Assembly (NCBI GenBank): GCA_013373375.1
Contig: JABXHY010000025.1
Span: 186,001 to 250,000, forward strand
Reading direction: 5' to 3'
DNA from: Gammaproteobacteria bacterium
Lineage (GTDB): Bacteria > Pseudomonadota > Gammaproteobacteria > Enterobacterales > Kangiellaceae
Length of the DNA stretch: 64,000 nt
Made by a program: the position numbers and the translations under genes. Positions 46,795 to 56,142 of the stretch are shown here, in pieces (position 1 is the stretch's first letter; each line of letters begins with the position of its first letter). The notes under the pieces are model-generated. The model did not search any database. It worked only from the letters and a program-made list of their open reading frames with translations, and was not told the origin of the DNA.

Positions 46795-47400
46795 ATGACT
46801 AGCCCAATCGTATTAGCCAGCAACAATGCGAAAAAAATTAAAGAGTTACAAGAAATACTCATTCCGTTTGAATTTTCAATTGTGACTCAGGCTTCTCTCG
46901 GCATCGAAGATGCAGTCGAAGATGGCTTAAGCTTTGTCGAAAATGCGATTAAAAAGGCCCGTCACGCTAGCCTGCACAGTAAAATGCCTGCGATTTCCGA
47001 CGACTCTGGAATAGAAGTCGATGCTTTAAAAGGAGCGCCCGGTATCTATTCAGCAAGGTTCGCGGGTGAACATGGCGATGATCAGGCTAACAATAAAAAG
47101 CTTTTAGCCGAACTCAAGGGTATTCCTCAAGACAAGCGAACTGCTCGTTATCAATGTGTGATCGTCTTTATGCGACACGCATCCGACCCAACTCCAATCA
47201 TTTGCCAAGGAAGCTGGGAAGGGATTATTCTTGATAGCCCACAGGGAGAAGGCGGTTTCGGTTATGATCCTTTGTTTTATGTTCCCGAACACAAGTGCAC
47301 CGCTGCAGAATTATCGGCAGAAAAAAAACATCAATTAAGTCACCGAGGCGCCGCATTAAATCAATTGGTTAAACAAATAACCCAATTAAAAAGAATTTAA
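46795..47400 (+). CDS. rdgB: RdgB dITP/XTP pyrophosphatase
   Basis: Ham1-family enzyme that hydrolyses non-canonical purine nucleoside triphosphates. I choose ATG 46795 over the in-frame TTG at 46780, giving 201 residues, the usual length. Motifs are LASNNAKKIKEL, EDGLSFVENAIKKAR, PAISDDSGIEVDAL, GIYSARFAG, GEGGFGYDPLF and KHQLSHRGAAL. It is followed after 4 bases by hemW, an arrangement common in gammaproteobacteria. Confidence 0.96.
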   Translation: MTSPIVLASNNAKKIKELQEILIPFEFSIVTQASLGIEDAVEDGLSFVENAIKKARHASLHSKMPAISDDSGIEVDALKGAPGIYSARFAGEHGDDQANNKKLLAELKGIPQDKRTARYQCVIVFMRHASDPTPIICQGSWEGIILDSPQGEGGFGYDPLFYVPEHKCTAAELSAEKKHQLSHRGAALNQLVKQITQLKRI

Positions 47401-47404
47401 CTCG

Positions 47405-48616
47405 ATGCTATCACTTGCCAGCTTGCCACCTCTCTCTTTATACATCCATATTCCGTGGTGCGTGAAAAAGTGTCCTTATTGTGACTTTAACTCACATCAA
47501 ATTCGAAGCAATGGTGAGGTCGACTTTCCTGAACAAGAGTATATTAGCGCATTAATCGATGATTTAACTCAGCAATTACCGCAAGTCTGGGGCCGGCGTT
47601 TGCACAGTATTTTTATTGGCGGCGGAACACCCAGCTTATTTTCTGCGTCTGGCATTGATAATTTACTCAGTAACGTTCGTGCATTGTTACCTTTTCAAAC
47701 CGACATAGAAATTACATTAGAAGCCAACCCGGGCACTGCAGAAGCGCAAAAGTTCAAAGATTTTTTTGCCGCAGGCGTTAATCGATTATCAATGGGGATT
47801 CAAAGCTTTGATGACGCGCACTTAAAAACACTTGGACGAATTCATTCAGGAAATGAAGCTTTAAAAGCCATTGAGTTTGCTCATAATGCTGGCTTTAAAA
47901 AGTTTAACCTTGATTTAATGCACGGCTTACCACATCAAACTCCAGAGCAGGCACAGCAAGACTTGAACACCGCGATTAAGCAAGGTGTTAACCATATTTC
48001 CTGGTATCAATTAACGCTTGAACCGAATACTTTATTTTTTGCAAAACCTCCAAAATTGCCTGAAGAAGATTATCTGGTAGACATACAAAATCTTGGTGAA
48101 ACAGCTTTATCGGCTGCAGGGTTTGAGCAATACGAAATTTCTGCATTTGCCAAAGAACAACAGCATCAAAGCCAGCATAACCTTAACTACTGGACGTTCG
48201 GAGATTATCTTGCAATTGGTGCAGGTGCCCACGGAAAAATAACCTTACCCGCAGACAATAAAATTGTTCGTTATCATCAATACAGAAATCCAAAAGATTA
48301 TTTAAATCCAGAAAAAAACTACACCCTTGAAACCAATAATATTCAGCCCGAAGACCTACCTTTGGAATTCATGATGAATGTATTGCGTTTAAAGCAAAAA
48401 ATTCCGGTACGACTGTTTAATGAACGAACTGGTCTGCCTTGGTCAGCTATCGAGCCAGGTGTAATTAGAGCTGTTGAAGATAATTTAATTGCTTTAGATT
48501 CTGAGTTTTTTCAAGTGACTGATCGTGGTCACCGTTATCTTAATGATTTATTGGAAATGTTTTTAGCTGAGTCAATTGACTTGCCCAAAACCATCAACAT
48601 TAAACAAATAGATTGA
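47405..48616 (+). CDS. hemW: HemW radical SAM haem chaperone
   Basis: Radical SAM protein of 403 residues, formerly annotated as coproporphyrinogen oxidase-like. It binds a 4Fe-4S cluster through the N-terminal Cys motif WCVKKCPYCDF (CxxxCxxC, about 19-26). Further motifs are SIFIGGGTPSLF, ITLEANPGT, NRLSMGIQSFDDAHLKTLGR and HGLPHQTPE. It lacks the features of true HemN and is thought to insert haem into respiratory enzymes. The stop codon lies inside the right arm of a hairpin at 48587-48623. Confidence 0.95.
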   Translation: MLSLASLPPLSLYIHIPWCVKKCPYCDFNSHQIRSNGEVDFPEQEYISALIDDLTQQLPQVWGRRLHSIFIGGGTPSLFSASGIDNLLSNVRALLPFQTDIEITLEANPGTAEAQKFKDFFAAGVNRLSMGIQSFDDAHLKTLGRIHSGNEALKAIEFAHNAGFKKFNLDLMHGLPHQTPEQAQQDLNTAIKQGVNHISWYQLTLEPNTLFFAKPPKLPEEDYLVDIQNLGETALSAAGFEQYEISAFAKEQQHQSQHNLNYWTFGDYLAIGAGAHGKITLPADNKIVRYHQYRNPKDYLNPEKNYTLETNNIQPEDLPLEFMMNVLRLKQKIPVRLFNERTGLPWSAIEPGVIRAVEDNLIALDSEFFQVTDRGHRYLNDLLEMFLAESIDLPKTINIKQID

Positions 48617-48623
48617 TGGTTTT
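48587..48623 (+). terminator. hairpin overlapping the hemW stop
   Basis: AAAACCATCAA (48587-48597) and TTGATGGTTTT (48613-48623) pair perfectly over 11 bases with a 15-base loop, and end in T-rich sequence (GTATTTC after). The hemW stop codon (48614-48616) lies in the right arm. It separates hemW from the convergent trmB and may act in both directions. Confidence 0.5.
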
Positions 48624-48652
48624 GTATTTCAGCTGACAAGATCGGTTTAAAA

Positions 48653-49348
48653 TTACTGTCGTTGAAACATTAAATCCCAAACGCCATGACCAAGTTTTTG
48701 ACCGCGGACTTCAAACTTAGTAATCGGGCGACTATCTGGGCGTTCAATATAATCGTTTGAGGAAGATTGGTTATCCCAACCAGAAACTTGTTGCATTACC
48801 TCAAGCATATGCTCGGCATAATTTTCCCAATCCGTTGCAAGATGTAAAAAGCCTTTTGATGCAACTTTTTTCGCCACCCGATTAATAAAGTCAGGCTGCA
48901 CAATACGACGTTTATGATGTTTCTTTTTATGCCAAGGGTCAGGAAAATAAATTTGCACGCCATGCAAACTGTTTTCAGCAATCATGTTGTCGATGACTTC
49001 AACCGCGTCATGATTGATCACTCGCAAATTCGTCAGTTCAAACTCTTCCGCCAACAATAAACACGCACCTACTCCAGGACGATGTACTTCAATGCCCACA
49101 TAATTGATGTCACGATTTTGTCGAGCTTGTTCAGCTAATGATTTACCCATACCAAAACCAATTTCTAGAACCACTGGCTTATCGTTGCCAAAAAGTGATG
49201 AAAAATCGATCGGTTCTGCCTTGTATTCCAAACCCATGGTTGGAAATATCTCATCCATGGCACGCTGCTGACCCTTGGTCATTCGGCCTTCACGCAGCAC
49301 AAAGCTTCGCACTTGCCGCATAAATTTTGGCTTTTCCGATTCGCTCAT
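48653..49348 (-). CDS. trmB: tRNA (guanine-N7-)-methyltransferase
   Basis: SAM-dependent methyltransferase that forms m7G46 in tRNA. It is 231 residues long. The SAM site is VLEIGFGMGKSLAEQA, with NYVGIEVHRPGVGACL and the characteristic IYFPDPWHKKKHHKRRI motif. The C-terminal TKFEVRGQKLGHGVWDLMF is typical. It is convergent with hemW. Confidence 0.95.
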   Translation of the reverse strand: MSESEKPKFMRQVRSFVLREGRMTKGQQRAMDEIFPTMGLEYKAEPIDFSSLFGNDKPVVLEIGFGMGKSLAEQARQNRDINYVGIEVHRPGVGACLLLAEEFELTNLRVINHDAVEVIDNMIAENSLHGVQIYFPDPWHKKKHHKRRIVQPDFINRVAKKVASKGFLHLATDWENYAEHMLEVMQQVSGWDNQSSSNDYIERPDSRPITKFEVRGQKLGHGVWDLMFQRQ

Positions 49349-49550
49349 TTAAGTTTACTCAGGTAATAAGTTAGGGCTATAAGCCCCTTCAAACGGTTGA
49401 TTGGCGCGAATTGTAGCAAAGTTTATCTCAGCACTCATCTATACCTTCGGCTCGAAAAGAGCTTGCTATTAAGTTATTCCCCGTTATTCTTAACCACAAT
49501 TCGTCAACGACTTTATACTCTGCGGTCAGATAAGCCGAGCAATAAACTAA

Positions 49551-51398
49551 ATGTTTGATTTACCAGATATTCCCAACAATCACGCACTGGCGATACTATT
49601 ACTGACCGTAGGTGCACTGTATTTATTCCGCCGTGATGATATACGGCTAGAAACCAGCTGCCTGGCCGTTCTGCTGATGGTAATTGTCGGGTTCCATCTT
49701 TTTCCATATGTGCCAGAAAATGGCCAAAAACTAGAAGCGACGTCCTTCTTCTTAGGTTTCGGTCACGAAGCGTTGGTGTCCGTTTGTGCGTTAATGATGG
49801 CCGGACAAGGATTAGTAAGAACTGGCGCTCTAGAGCCCATTGGGCGTTTACTGGCCAAAATTTGGAAGAGTGCTCCGATTATTTCGCTGTTGCTAACATT
49901 GGTTATAGGCGGAATTTTAAGCGCCTTTATGAACAACACTCCGATCGTAGTACTGCTTCTTCCAATATTGATCAGTGTTTCCTTAAGAACCAATACCTCT
50001 GCCTCATCAGTGTTAATGCCTATGGGCCTTGCGACTCTCGTCGGTGGTATGTCGACGACAATTGGTACTTCAACCAATCTATTGGTGGTATCAGTTGCCG
50101 CCGATATGGGTATGAAGCGAATGGAAATGTTCGACTTCTTTCCTGCCGCCGCTATTGCTGCAGCAGTCGCGATAGCTTATTTATGGCTAATCGCTCCGCG
50201 AATAACGCCAGAACGCACTGCATCAATGTCCGACAGCTCACCTCGACTGTTCACTGCCCATTTAACCATTAAAGAAGGCGGATACGCCGACAGCAAAACT
50301 CTGGCCGAAGTAATAGCACATGCAGGCGGACAGTTAAAAATAGAACGCATTCAACGCGGTGAACAATCCGACGCGCGAATCATGCCGATGCCAGATGTTG
50401 TATTGCAAGCTGGCGATCGGTTGCGAATTGTTGATACACCAGACAATTTAAAAGAATACGAAGTCTCCATCGGTGCTCGATTATTTATGGGGAAACACGC
50501 GGTTGATGATGAGCACCCTCTTGTTGCTGAAGATCAACAGTTAGCAGAAGTTGTCGTTGTACCAGGGTCGCCTCTTGCAGGCTCGACACTGAAAAACATA
50601 CGCTTTATCGATCAGTTCAAACTGGTCGCGATTGCATTGCATCGTGGCGGTAAAGCAATCGATTTATATAGAAAACTGGGCAATGTCACTTTACAGCTTG
50701 GTGATGTTTTATTGGTTCAGGGTCCTCGAGAAAACATTGCAAAAATGAAGCAACAAGGGGATTTGTTGGTTCTTGATGCAACCACCGATTTACCTCATTC
50801 TAGTCGAGCACCCATTGCGCTAATAATTATGTTTGGCATTATCGCCACAGCTGCTTTTGGTATTCTTCCAATATCGATTAGTGCATTACTTGGCGTGAGC
50901 TTAATGTTACTAACCAAATGCATGGACTGGCGCGACGCGTCACTTGCGTTAAGCACACAAGTGGTATTAATTGTTGTCGCATCACTGGCACTCGGTCAGG
51001 CACTTCTCGTAACCGGCGGTGCTGATTATTTGGCTGAAAGTTTTCTGGTAATTTTTAGTGGGGCACCTCCGGTAGTTATTCTGAGTGGATTAATGTTATT
51101 GCTTGCCATACTGACCAATGTTGTTTCTAACAATGCAGCTGCGGTTATCGGTACACCAATTGCTATTTCAGTCGCACAGCAGTTACAGCTCTCGCCTGAA
51201 CCTTTTGTTATTGCCGTTTTATTTGGCGCAAATATGAGTTACGCCACGCCAGTTGCGTATAAAACAAACTTATTGGTTATGAATGCTGGTGGATATCAGT
51301 TCTCTGACTTTGTAAGAATTGGTGGTCCTCTGGTTATTTTAATGTGGTTGGTGCTTTCGTTTGTGGTTCCTATGCTGCACCCTCTTTCACCATCTTAA
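49551..51398 (+). CDS. SLC13/DASS-type transporter with two TrkA-C domains
   Basis: Inner-membrane transporter of 615 residues. Two blocks of membrane helices (about 10-200 and 425-610) flank a cytoplasmic part with two RCK/TrkA-C domains (about 215-390). The helix-end motifs FMNNTPIVVLLLPI and LTNVVSNNAAAVIGTPIAI carry the Asn-Thr/Ser signature of the DASS fold, the sodium-coupled sulfate or dicarboxylate family. The anion cannot be decided; the TrkA-C type is often sulfate or other divalent anions. It is a single gene divergent from trmB. Confidence 0.88.
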   Translation: MFDLPDIPNNHALAILLLTVGALYLFRRDDIRLETSCLAVLLMVIVGFHLFPYVPENGQKLEATSFFLGFGHEALVSVCALMMAGQGLVRTGALEPIGRLLAKIWKSAPIISLLLTLVIGGILSAFMNNTPIVVLLLPILISVSLRTNTSASSVLMPMGLATLVGGMSTTIGTSTNLLVVSVAADMGMKRMEMFDFFPAAAIAAAVAIAYLWLIAPRITPERTASMSDSSPRLFTAHLTIKEGGYADSKTLAEVIAHAGGQLKIERIQRGEQSDARIMPMPDVVLQAGDRLRIVDTPDNLKEYEVSIGARLFMGKHAVDDEHPLVAEDQQLAEVVVVPGSPLAGSTLKNIRFIDQFKLVAIALHRGGKAIDLYRKLGNVTLQLGDVLLVQGPRENIAKMKQQGDLLVLDATTDLPHSSRAPIALIIMFGIIATAAFGILPISISALLGVSLMLLTKCMDWRDASLALSTQVVLIVVASLALGQALLVTGGADYLAESFLVIFSGAPPVVILSGLMLLLAILTNVVSNNAAAVIGTPIAISVAQQLQLSPEPFVIAVLFGANMSYATPVAYKTNLLVMNAGGYQFSDFVRIGGPLVILMWLVLSFVVPMLHPLSPS

Positions 51399-51521
51399 TC
51401 TTTTATAGGCACAACAAACACACAACCAATCTTTACAAAGGCTTACCAATGCGCGCATCAAAAGTATTTTTTCGATACACTGCGCGCTCATTAAATTTAT
51501 CTTGAACAAGATCTTTGATAA

Positions 51522-52571
51522 GTGAAACCAACAGAATTTCAAAAACGTGTTTTAGATTTCTATAAAAAACACGGCCGCAAACACTTGCCATGGCAACAAA
51601 ACAAAACCCATTACCGAGTCTGGATTTCGGAAATAATGTTGCAACAAACTCAGGTTGCAACCGTCATTCCTTATTACGAAAAATTTATGTCTCGGTTTCC
51701 TACTTTGGAGTCGTTAGCGAAATCAGAAGTGGATGAAGTGCTCGCGTTATGGACTGGTCTTGGCTACTACACGCGCGCTAGAAATTTGCATAAATGTGCA
51801 CAGCAAATTGTTAATCAACTCGCTGGCAATTGGCCAGAAACACCAGAAGAAATTGAGCAGCTCCCGGGCATTGGTCGCTCTACTGCTGGGGCAATCCATT
51901 CATTAACCACTGGCAAACCTGCAACCATTTTAGATGGCAATGTAAAGCGCGTATTGTGCCGTTTTTATACAGTCGAAGGCTGGCCAGGAAAACCCAAAGT
52001 ACACAATCATCTTTGGGAGCTGGCAGATAAATTAACACCGCAGAAAAAAGCCGATCACTACAATCAGGCGATGATGGATCTCGGCGCCACTGTATGTACC
52101 CGACGAAACCCAGCTTGTGACATCTGTCCTTTGCAAAGCGATTGCAAAGCTCATGAAGCTGGCGAACAACACAGCTTCCCCAATTCAAAACCCAAAAAAG
52201 CAAAGCCTGTAAAACGAGCTTGCTTTCTCATCTTTCGTGCCGGTAGTAAGGTTTTGCTGCATAAAAGACCCAGCAGCGGCATTTGGGGCGGATTGTGGAG
52301 CCTGCCAGAAGCCGAATCTTTCGAAGAACTTGGTTCACTTGGAACGCATGCTTTAAAAGAGTTAAAACAGGAAGTTTTGCTCGAGGAATTTCGCCATACC
52401 TTCAGCCACTATCATCTGGATATTCAACCCAAAATTTATGAGCTCAAAAAACAGCCGGCTTTAGTAATGGACGAAGCCCGTTATGAATGGCAAGATCTCA
52501 ATAACTTGGATCAACTCGGCTTACCTAGCCCTGTGGTGAAACTGCTCACTAAAATTCGGAATCCGCTATGA
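51522..52571 (+). CDS. mutY: adenine DNA glycosylase MutY
   Basis: Base-excision enzyme that removes adenine opposite 8-oxoguanine, 349 residues from GTG 51522. Motifs are [25 protein letters not shown] (catalytic Glu), the helix-hairpin-helix [12 protein letters not shown], the catalytic Asp in LDGNVKRVL, the Fe-S cluster with Cys spacing 6-2-5 ([17 protein letters not shown]), and a C-terminal NUDIX-like domain that recognises 8-oxoG. It overlaps yggX by 4 bases, a standard pair. Confidence 0.96.
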   Translation: MKPTEFQKRVLDFYKKHGRKHLPWQQNKTHYRVWISEIMLQQTQVATVIPYYEKFMSRFPTLESLAKSEVDEVLALWTGLGYYTRARNLHKCAQQIVNQLAGNWPETPEEIEQLPGIGRSTAGAIHSLTTGKPATILDGNVKRVLCRFYTVEGWPGKPKVHNHLWELADKLTPQKKADHYNQAMMDLGATVCTRRNPACDICPLQSDCKAHEAGEQHSFPNSKPKKAKPVKRACFLIFRAGSKVLLHKRPSSGIWGGLWSLPEAESFEELGSLGTHALKELKQEVLLEEFRHTFSHYHLDIQPKIYELKKQPALVMDEARYEWQDLNNLDQLGLPSPVVKLLTKIRNPL

Positions 52572-52846
52572 CACGTACCGTACACTGCCAAAAACTCGAT
52601 AAAGAACTGCCTGGCCTGGCTGCACCGGTTTATCCAGGTGAGCTTGGTGAAAAAATATACAACAATATCTCCATGGAAGCGTGGCAAATGTGGCTTAAGC
52701 ACCAAACCATGCTAATTAACGAGAAGCGACTCAACGTAATCGAACCGTCAACGCGGGAGTATTTAGCAAGCGAAATGGAAAAGTTTTTGTTCGGCGGCGA
52801 CTACGATAAGCCAGAAGGTTACATCCCACCGGAAAAAAGCGAATAA
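52568..52846 (+). CDS. yggX: YggX Fe(II)-trafficking protein
   Basis: Small protein of 92 residues that protects Fe-S clusters, including that of MutY, from oxidative damage. It has the family N terminus [10 protein letters not shown] with the conserved Cys and [14 protein letters not shown], then [28 protein letters not shown]. Translationally coupled to mutY. Confidence 0.95.
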   Translation: MTRTVHCQKLDKELPGLAAPVYPGELGEKIYNNISMEAWQMWLKHQTMLINEKRLNVIEPSTREYLASEMEKFLFGGDYDKPEGYIPPEKSE

Positions 52847-52860
52847 ATACTGACAAACAC

Positions 52861-52889
52861 TTGACTTAAAAGCGCTAAATCGGTTTAAT
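52861..52889 (+). promoter_or_regulatory. sigma-70 promoter of tRNA-Phe
   Basis: TTGACT (52861-52866), a 17-base spacer, then TTTAAT (52884-52889). The GC-rich discriminator that follows (ACGCGCTC) is typical of stable RNA promoters under stringent control. It lies about 70 bases before the tRNA. Confidence 0.7.
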
Positions 52890-52958
52890 ACGCGCTCTTT
52901 CGCGAAAGCACCTAAAATGCACGTGAAAGTGGTGAAAAATCTAGCATTTTACACCATC

Positions 52959-53034
<76 letters not shown>

Positions 53035-53049
53035 TTCGAATTACAAGAA

Positions 53050-53076
53050 AACCTGAGCTTTGCCTCAGGTTTTTTT
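53050..53076 (+). terminator. terminator of the tRNA-Phe transcript
   Basis: AACCTGAG (53050-53057), loop CTTTGC, CTCAGGTT (53064-53071), then a T-run to 53076. It lies 16 bases after the tRNA 3' end. Confidence 0.9.
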
Positions 53077-53194
53077 ATGCCTGTAATTGGATTTATGAAC
53101 TGTGCTCCAAAATGCAGTCTTAGATAACGGTGCCTAAGCCAAATCTACCTCTGGACACAATTCAAATTCTAAGACAAAACACTGATTAAAAATA

Positions 53195-54106
53195 TTAAGT
53201 TGCATTATTATTACCCGACGCTAGCAGCTTACCAGTCAGTTCAATCATTGCGTCATACATATAAATCTTACTCTTCCAGCTTTCTGGAATTTTATCAAGA
53301 CCATAAAAGGCGCCTGCCACTTGTCCGCATATAGCAGCAGTTGTATCCGCATCATTTCCAATATTCGCGGCTAGTAAAATAGCCTCCTCAAAACTGTCAC
53401 TATTTAAGAAACACCACAATGCTGACTCTAAACTTTCGATAACATAACCACTACCAGTCAAATCGGTGTAATCTTTTCCTAGAAAATTTCGATTCGCAAT
53501 TGATTCAACATTTTCAGTCGCTGGACAATAAGAATTATTTATAAACACTTCTTCTTTAGTAACTACACGCATTGCGTGATAAAGCAAACTAGAGAACAAC
53601 TTACAACTGTCTATGCATTCCTCTGAACCGTGAGTGGTGCGTGAACTTTGGCCAGCATAAACAATACAATCTTCTAAATTCTTATGATAAAAAATAGGTA
53701 TAGGAGCTAATCGCATCAATGAACCATTCCCTGAAGAATACTCGTCTAAAGAACCACTGAAAGGTTGGCCGGTTTCCAAATACTTTTCAAGAGCAGAAGC
53801 AACTGTATTGCCCACATCAAAACATTCTCCTGTTGAACTCATATAGCCATAGCGATTCCAATTACAATATCGGTTCATCTGATCTTTAGGGTTAAAGCCC
53901 TCACAATAAGATAAACTTTCCGCTAAGCATAGAGCCATTGACGTATCATCAGTCCATTGCCCTGGAATCAGATTAAATGGCCCTCCACCTACCATGTCCT
54001 TTATGGGTTTAAATGAGCCTTTTGGCTGAAACTCTAAAGTCGTCCCGACTGCATCGCCGCAAGCTAAGCCAATAAAGCATCCTGCTGCCCTATTTTTATC
54101 AATCAT
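53195..54106 (-). CDS. ADP-ribosylglycohydrolase (DraG family)
   Basis: ADP-ribosyl hydrolase of 303 residues. It should remove ADP-ribose from an arginine or related acceptor, releasing free ADP-ribose. The dimetal site shows as CGDAVGTTLE near the start, WTDDTSMALCLAESL (about 51-65), and GNDADTTAAICGQVAGAFYG near 245-264. It is the last gene of the leftward arm of the NAD cluster, starting 8 bases after nrtR. The released ADP-ribose could be cleaved by the Nudix enzyme two genes upstream. NrtR regulons of other bacteria can include ADP-ribosylglycohydrolase genes, which agrees. The target protein is unknown. Confidence 0.93.
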   Translation of the reverse strand: MIDKNRAAGCFIGLACGDAVGTTLEFQPKGSFKPIKDMVGGGPFNLIPGQWTDDTSMALCLAESLSYCEGFNPKDQMNRYCNWNRYGYMSSTGECFDVGNTVASALEKYLETGQPFSGSLDEYSSGNGSLMRLAPIPIFYHKNLEDCIVYAGQSSRTTHGSEECIDSCKLFSSLLYHAMRVVTKEEVFINNSYCPATENVESIANRNFLGKDYTDLTGSGYVIESLESALWCFLNSDSFEEAILLAANIGNDADTTAAICGQVAGAFYGLDKIPESWKSKIYMYDAMIELTGKLLASGNNNAT

Positions 54107-54114
54107 CGAGTGAG

Positions 54115-54840
54115 TTACCTCGCATAAATTTCGCGCATATAAAAATGAACCTCTTCGTCATCGACTTTTCGATACAACTGTGCCGTTCTTGTTGCGGTTT
54201 GTTTGCTTTCGCCTTCTAACTCTTCGATAACATTGGCCTTGAGAATTCGACGTCGAAATCCAGCTTTGTTTAGCTTTCCACCTAAAATAATTTCGTAGCT
54301 GTTTTGAAGTTCCGATAAAGTAAATTTTTCGGGCAGTACATGCAAAACTATAGTCGAGTATTGCGCTTTGTTGCGCAATCGTTCGAATGCATCTTTAATT
54401 AATTCGTTGTGATCAAAAGCAAGTTTTTCACCTGTTTCACCCTCATCATTTAAACCACACCATTTACAGTCCTCTCCGAAAGTCACATTATCGGCATTAA
54501 CCAAAGCAAAGTAAGTTACCGTGACAGACCAGCCACGTGGATCGCGCTTGGCATTTCCAATGCTTCCCATTTGCTCTAAGTAAGGTGCATCGTATCCAGT
54601 TTTTTCTTTTAGTTTTCGTTTTGCTGTATCATCAATCGACTTATCCTTTTTTAAATCAATGAAGCCTCCTGGCGTTGCCCACTTATTTTTAAAAGGAAAG
54701 TCTGATCGCTGATTTATTAATACATGAACTTGCTCATTGATAATGGTAAATACAACAACATCCACACTGGTAAGCGGGACATCGTATTGGTGGATATCGT
54801 AATTTTCTAAAAATTGCTTTTCATCTAACGATCGTGACAT
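54115..54840 (-). CDS. nrtR: NrtR, Nudix-related repressor of NAD genes
   Basis: Transcription factor with an N-terminal Nudix fold and a C-terminal winged helix (about 160-240, with KFTLSELQNSYEIILGGKLNKAGFRRRI). The start is ATG 54840; an upstream in-frame start would overlap the Nudix hydrolase gene and is rejected. The Nudix box is degenerate: the REXXEEXG core reads KRKLKEKTG, so catalytic glutamates are replaced, as is typical for the regulator. In this family ADP-ribose binding relieves repression. It lies in the middle of the leftward operon, under control of its own operators at 56118-56165 by inference. Confidence 0.93.
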   Translation of the reverse strand: MSRSLDEKQFLENYDIHQYDVPLTSVDVVVFTIINEQVHVLINQRSDFPFKNKWATPGGFIDLKKDKSIDDTAKRKLKEKTGYDAPYLEQMGSIGNAKRDPRGWSVTVTYFALVNADNVTFGEDCKWCGLNDEGETGEKLAFDHNELIKDAFERLRNKAQYSTIVLHVLPEKFTLSELQNSYEIILGGKLNKAGFRRRILKANVIEELEGESKQTATRTAQLYRKVDDEEVHFYMREIYAR

Positions 54841-54859
54841 ATTAATCTCTGTTTTGCTT

Positions 54860-55447
54860 TCACTTATTTTTGCTTGCCAGCCATAGCAATCCAATAGCTG
54901 CGGATGCACTTATAGTTTTAGTGCCAATCCAACCAAGCGCTGTTTTTAAATCGATACAATGAGTTTTGATATCTTCATTTTCGCCTGTTGCACCATGAAC
55001 GCCATCGTGACTTAAATCGGCTTCGGCATAATAAATTGTCGACTTCTCGGAGGTGCCGCCAGGACTCAAATAAAACTGTCCGATAAACTCTAAGTCATTT
55101 ACTTGATATCCTGTTTCTTCTATCAGCTCTCGTTGTATAGCAGTTTTTGGATCTTCACCTTGTTCAACAATTCCTGCTGGCAATTCAAACACCCAAGGTT
55201 CATCTTTTGCTTCTAACGCTCCTATTCGAAACTGCTCAGTAAACAAGACTTTTTTATTAACTGGATCGAAAACTAAAGCGCCAACTGTCGGCTCTCGCAC
55301 CAATACTTCTCGGTTATGAATTTTCGATGGTTCGCCACTAAATTTCGGATATTGAATGGTATGGCGCTTTACTTTAAAAAATCCATCGTAACCAAGTTCG
55401 GTCTTTTGAATATAGTTTTCGCTAGAACCTTTTGTATTGTGTGTCAT
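54860..55447 (-). CDS. nudF: Nudix hydrolase, ADP-ribose pyrophosphatase-like
   Basis: Nudix enzyme of 195 residues with an intact Nudix box (GIVEQGEDPKT ... RELIEETGY, about 92-114). The sequence around the box and EFIGQFYLSPGGTSEKSTIYYAEADL are typical of ADP-ribose pyrophosphatases, which split ADP-ribose to AMP and ribose 5-phosphate. It starts 4 bases inside the end of the adenylyltransferase gene (ATGA). In this cluster it would consume the NrtR ligand and the ADP-ribose released by the glycohydrolase or macrodomain protein. The symbol is by family; the exact substrate is inferred. Confidence 0.88.
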   Translation of the reverse strand: MTHNTKGSSENYIQKTELGYDGFFKVKRHTIQYPKFSGEPSKIHNREVLVREPTVGALVFDPVNKKVLFTEQFRIGALEAKDEPWVFELPAGIVEQGEDPKTAIQRELIEETGYQVNDLEFIGQFYLSPGGTSEKSTIYYAEADLSHDGVHGATGENEDIKTHCIDLKTALGWIGTKTISASAAIGLLWLASKNK

Positions 55448-56097
55448 GCTCTCGCACCGTATAAGTTATGTTGATAAATATAAGACGCTACAGGTTTATC
55501 CAAAAAGTGGGTTAATCGAGACATAAATAGATATTCAGGTCGAGGATAACCACTGATTAACTGCCGTATTTGGCTGCTGTGAACTTTTAATCGTTCACTC
55601 ACACTTCTCAAACCCCAGCGCTCTTTAATTTCTTCAGCTTTGTAGAATTTATTCCATGTATCAAAACTTGCGTTGTCGGGACCTAAAATAAAGGTGAGCC
55701 GAGCATTAATACCAAAAGCTTGATATCTTTCTTCCAGTGTTTGTAAAACGTCATAAGTGTAAACAGGCTGAGTGTTGCCTTCTCCTATCGCGCGCTCAAC
55801 ATCACTCACTAAAATTGGAGTGACCGTTTTTCGTTCTCTTTTGAGTTGGCACTCAAACATTTGCGCCATACTGCTCGCCATCGCTAACCTGTCTTCATAC
55901 TTAACCATATTCTTTCCAAACGCATGACGAAAGCTGGGCACCAGAAGTATTTCGTCAAACTCATGGTTAATTTGCTGCAATATATCTTTATGCCCCAAGT
56001 GCGGTGGATTAAAAGCAGAGCCCAATACTCCGACCTTTATCATTTTATTAGCGACATTCACGGTGTTTGTGACTAGCCTTGGATTGACAGCATTCAT
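55444..56097 (-). CDS. nadD2: NadD-type nicotinate mononucleotide adenylyltransferase
   Basis: Adenylyltransferase of about 217 residues that makes NaAD (or NAD) from NaMN (or NMN) and ATP. Motifs are GVLGSAFNPPHLGHKDIL and LVPSFRHAFGKNMVKYEDRLAMA near the N terminus and HSSQIRQLI near the C terminus. The start is ATG 56097 with GGAG 8 bases upstream; the N terminus is about 20 residues longer than the core. A housekeeping nadD should exist elsewhere, so this is probably the salvage paralogue called nadD2 in Pseudomonas. It is the first gene of the leftward operon. Confidence 0.85.
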   Translation of the reverse strand: MNAVNPRLVTNTVNVANKMIKVGVLGSAFNPPHLGHKDILQQINHEFDEILLVPSFRHAFGKNMVKYEDRLAMASSMAQMFECQLKRERKTVTPILVSDVERAIGEGNTQPVYTYDVLQTLEERYQAFGINARLTFILGPDNASFDTWNKFYKAEEIKERWGLRSVSERLKVHSSQIRQLISGYPRPEYLFMSRLTHFLDKPVASYIYQHNLYGARA

Positions 56098-56111
56098 TTT
56101 TACATCTCCTG

Positions 56112-56140
56112 TTGACATAATAGTATACCGTGTGTACTAT
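56112..56140 (+). promoter_or_regulatory. sigma-70 promoter of the pncA operon
   Basis: TTGACA (56112-56117), exactly 17 bases, then TACTAT (56135-56140). It is a near-consensus promoter. The first operator palindrome (56118-56142) spans the whole spacer and the -10 element, an arrangement that would give tight repression. Confidence 0.8.
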
Positions 56141-56142
56141 TA
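56118..56142. promoter_or_regulatory. candidate NrtR operator 1
   Basis: Palindrome TAATAGTA - 9 bases - TACTATTA with perfect 8-base arms, extended by two further inner pairs (AC/GT). It overlaps the pncA-operon promoter spacer and -10 and lies 21-45 bases upstream of the adenylyltransferase start on the other strand. Confidence 0.75.

Noticed and set aside
54841-54909. Upstream extension of nrtR to an earlier ATG
   Set aside because: It would overlap the Nudix hydrolase gene and adds residues without family similarity; ATG 54840 fits NrtR length.
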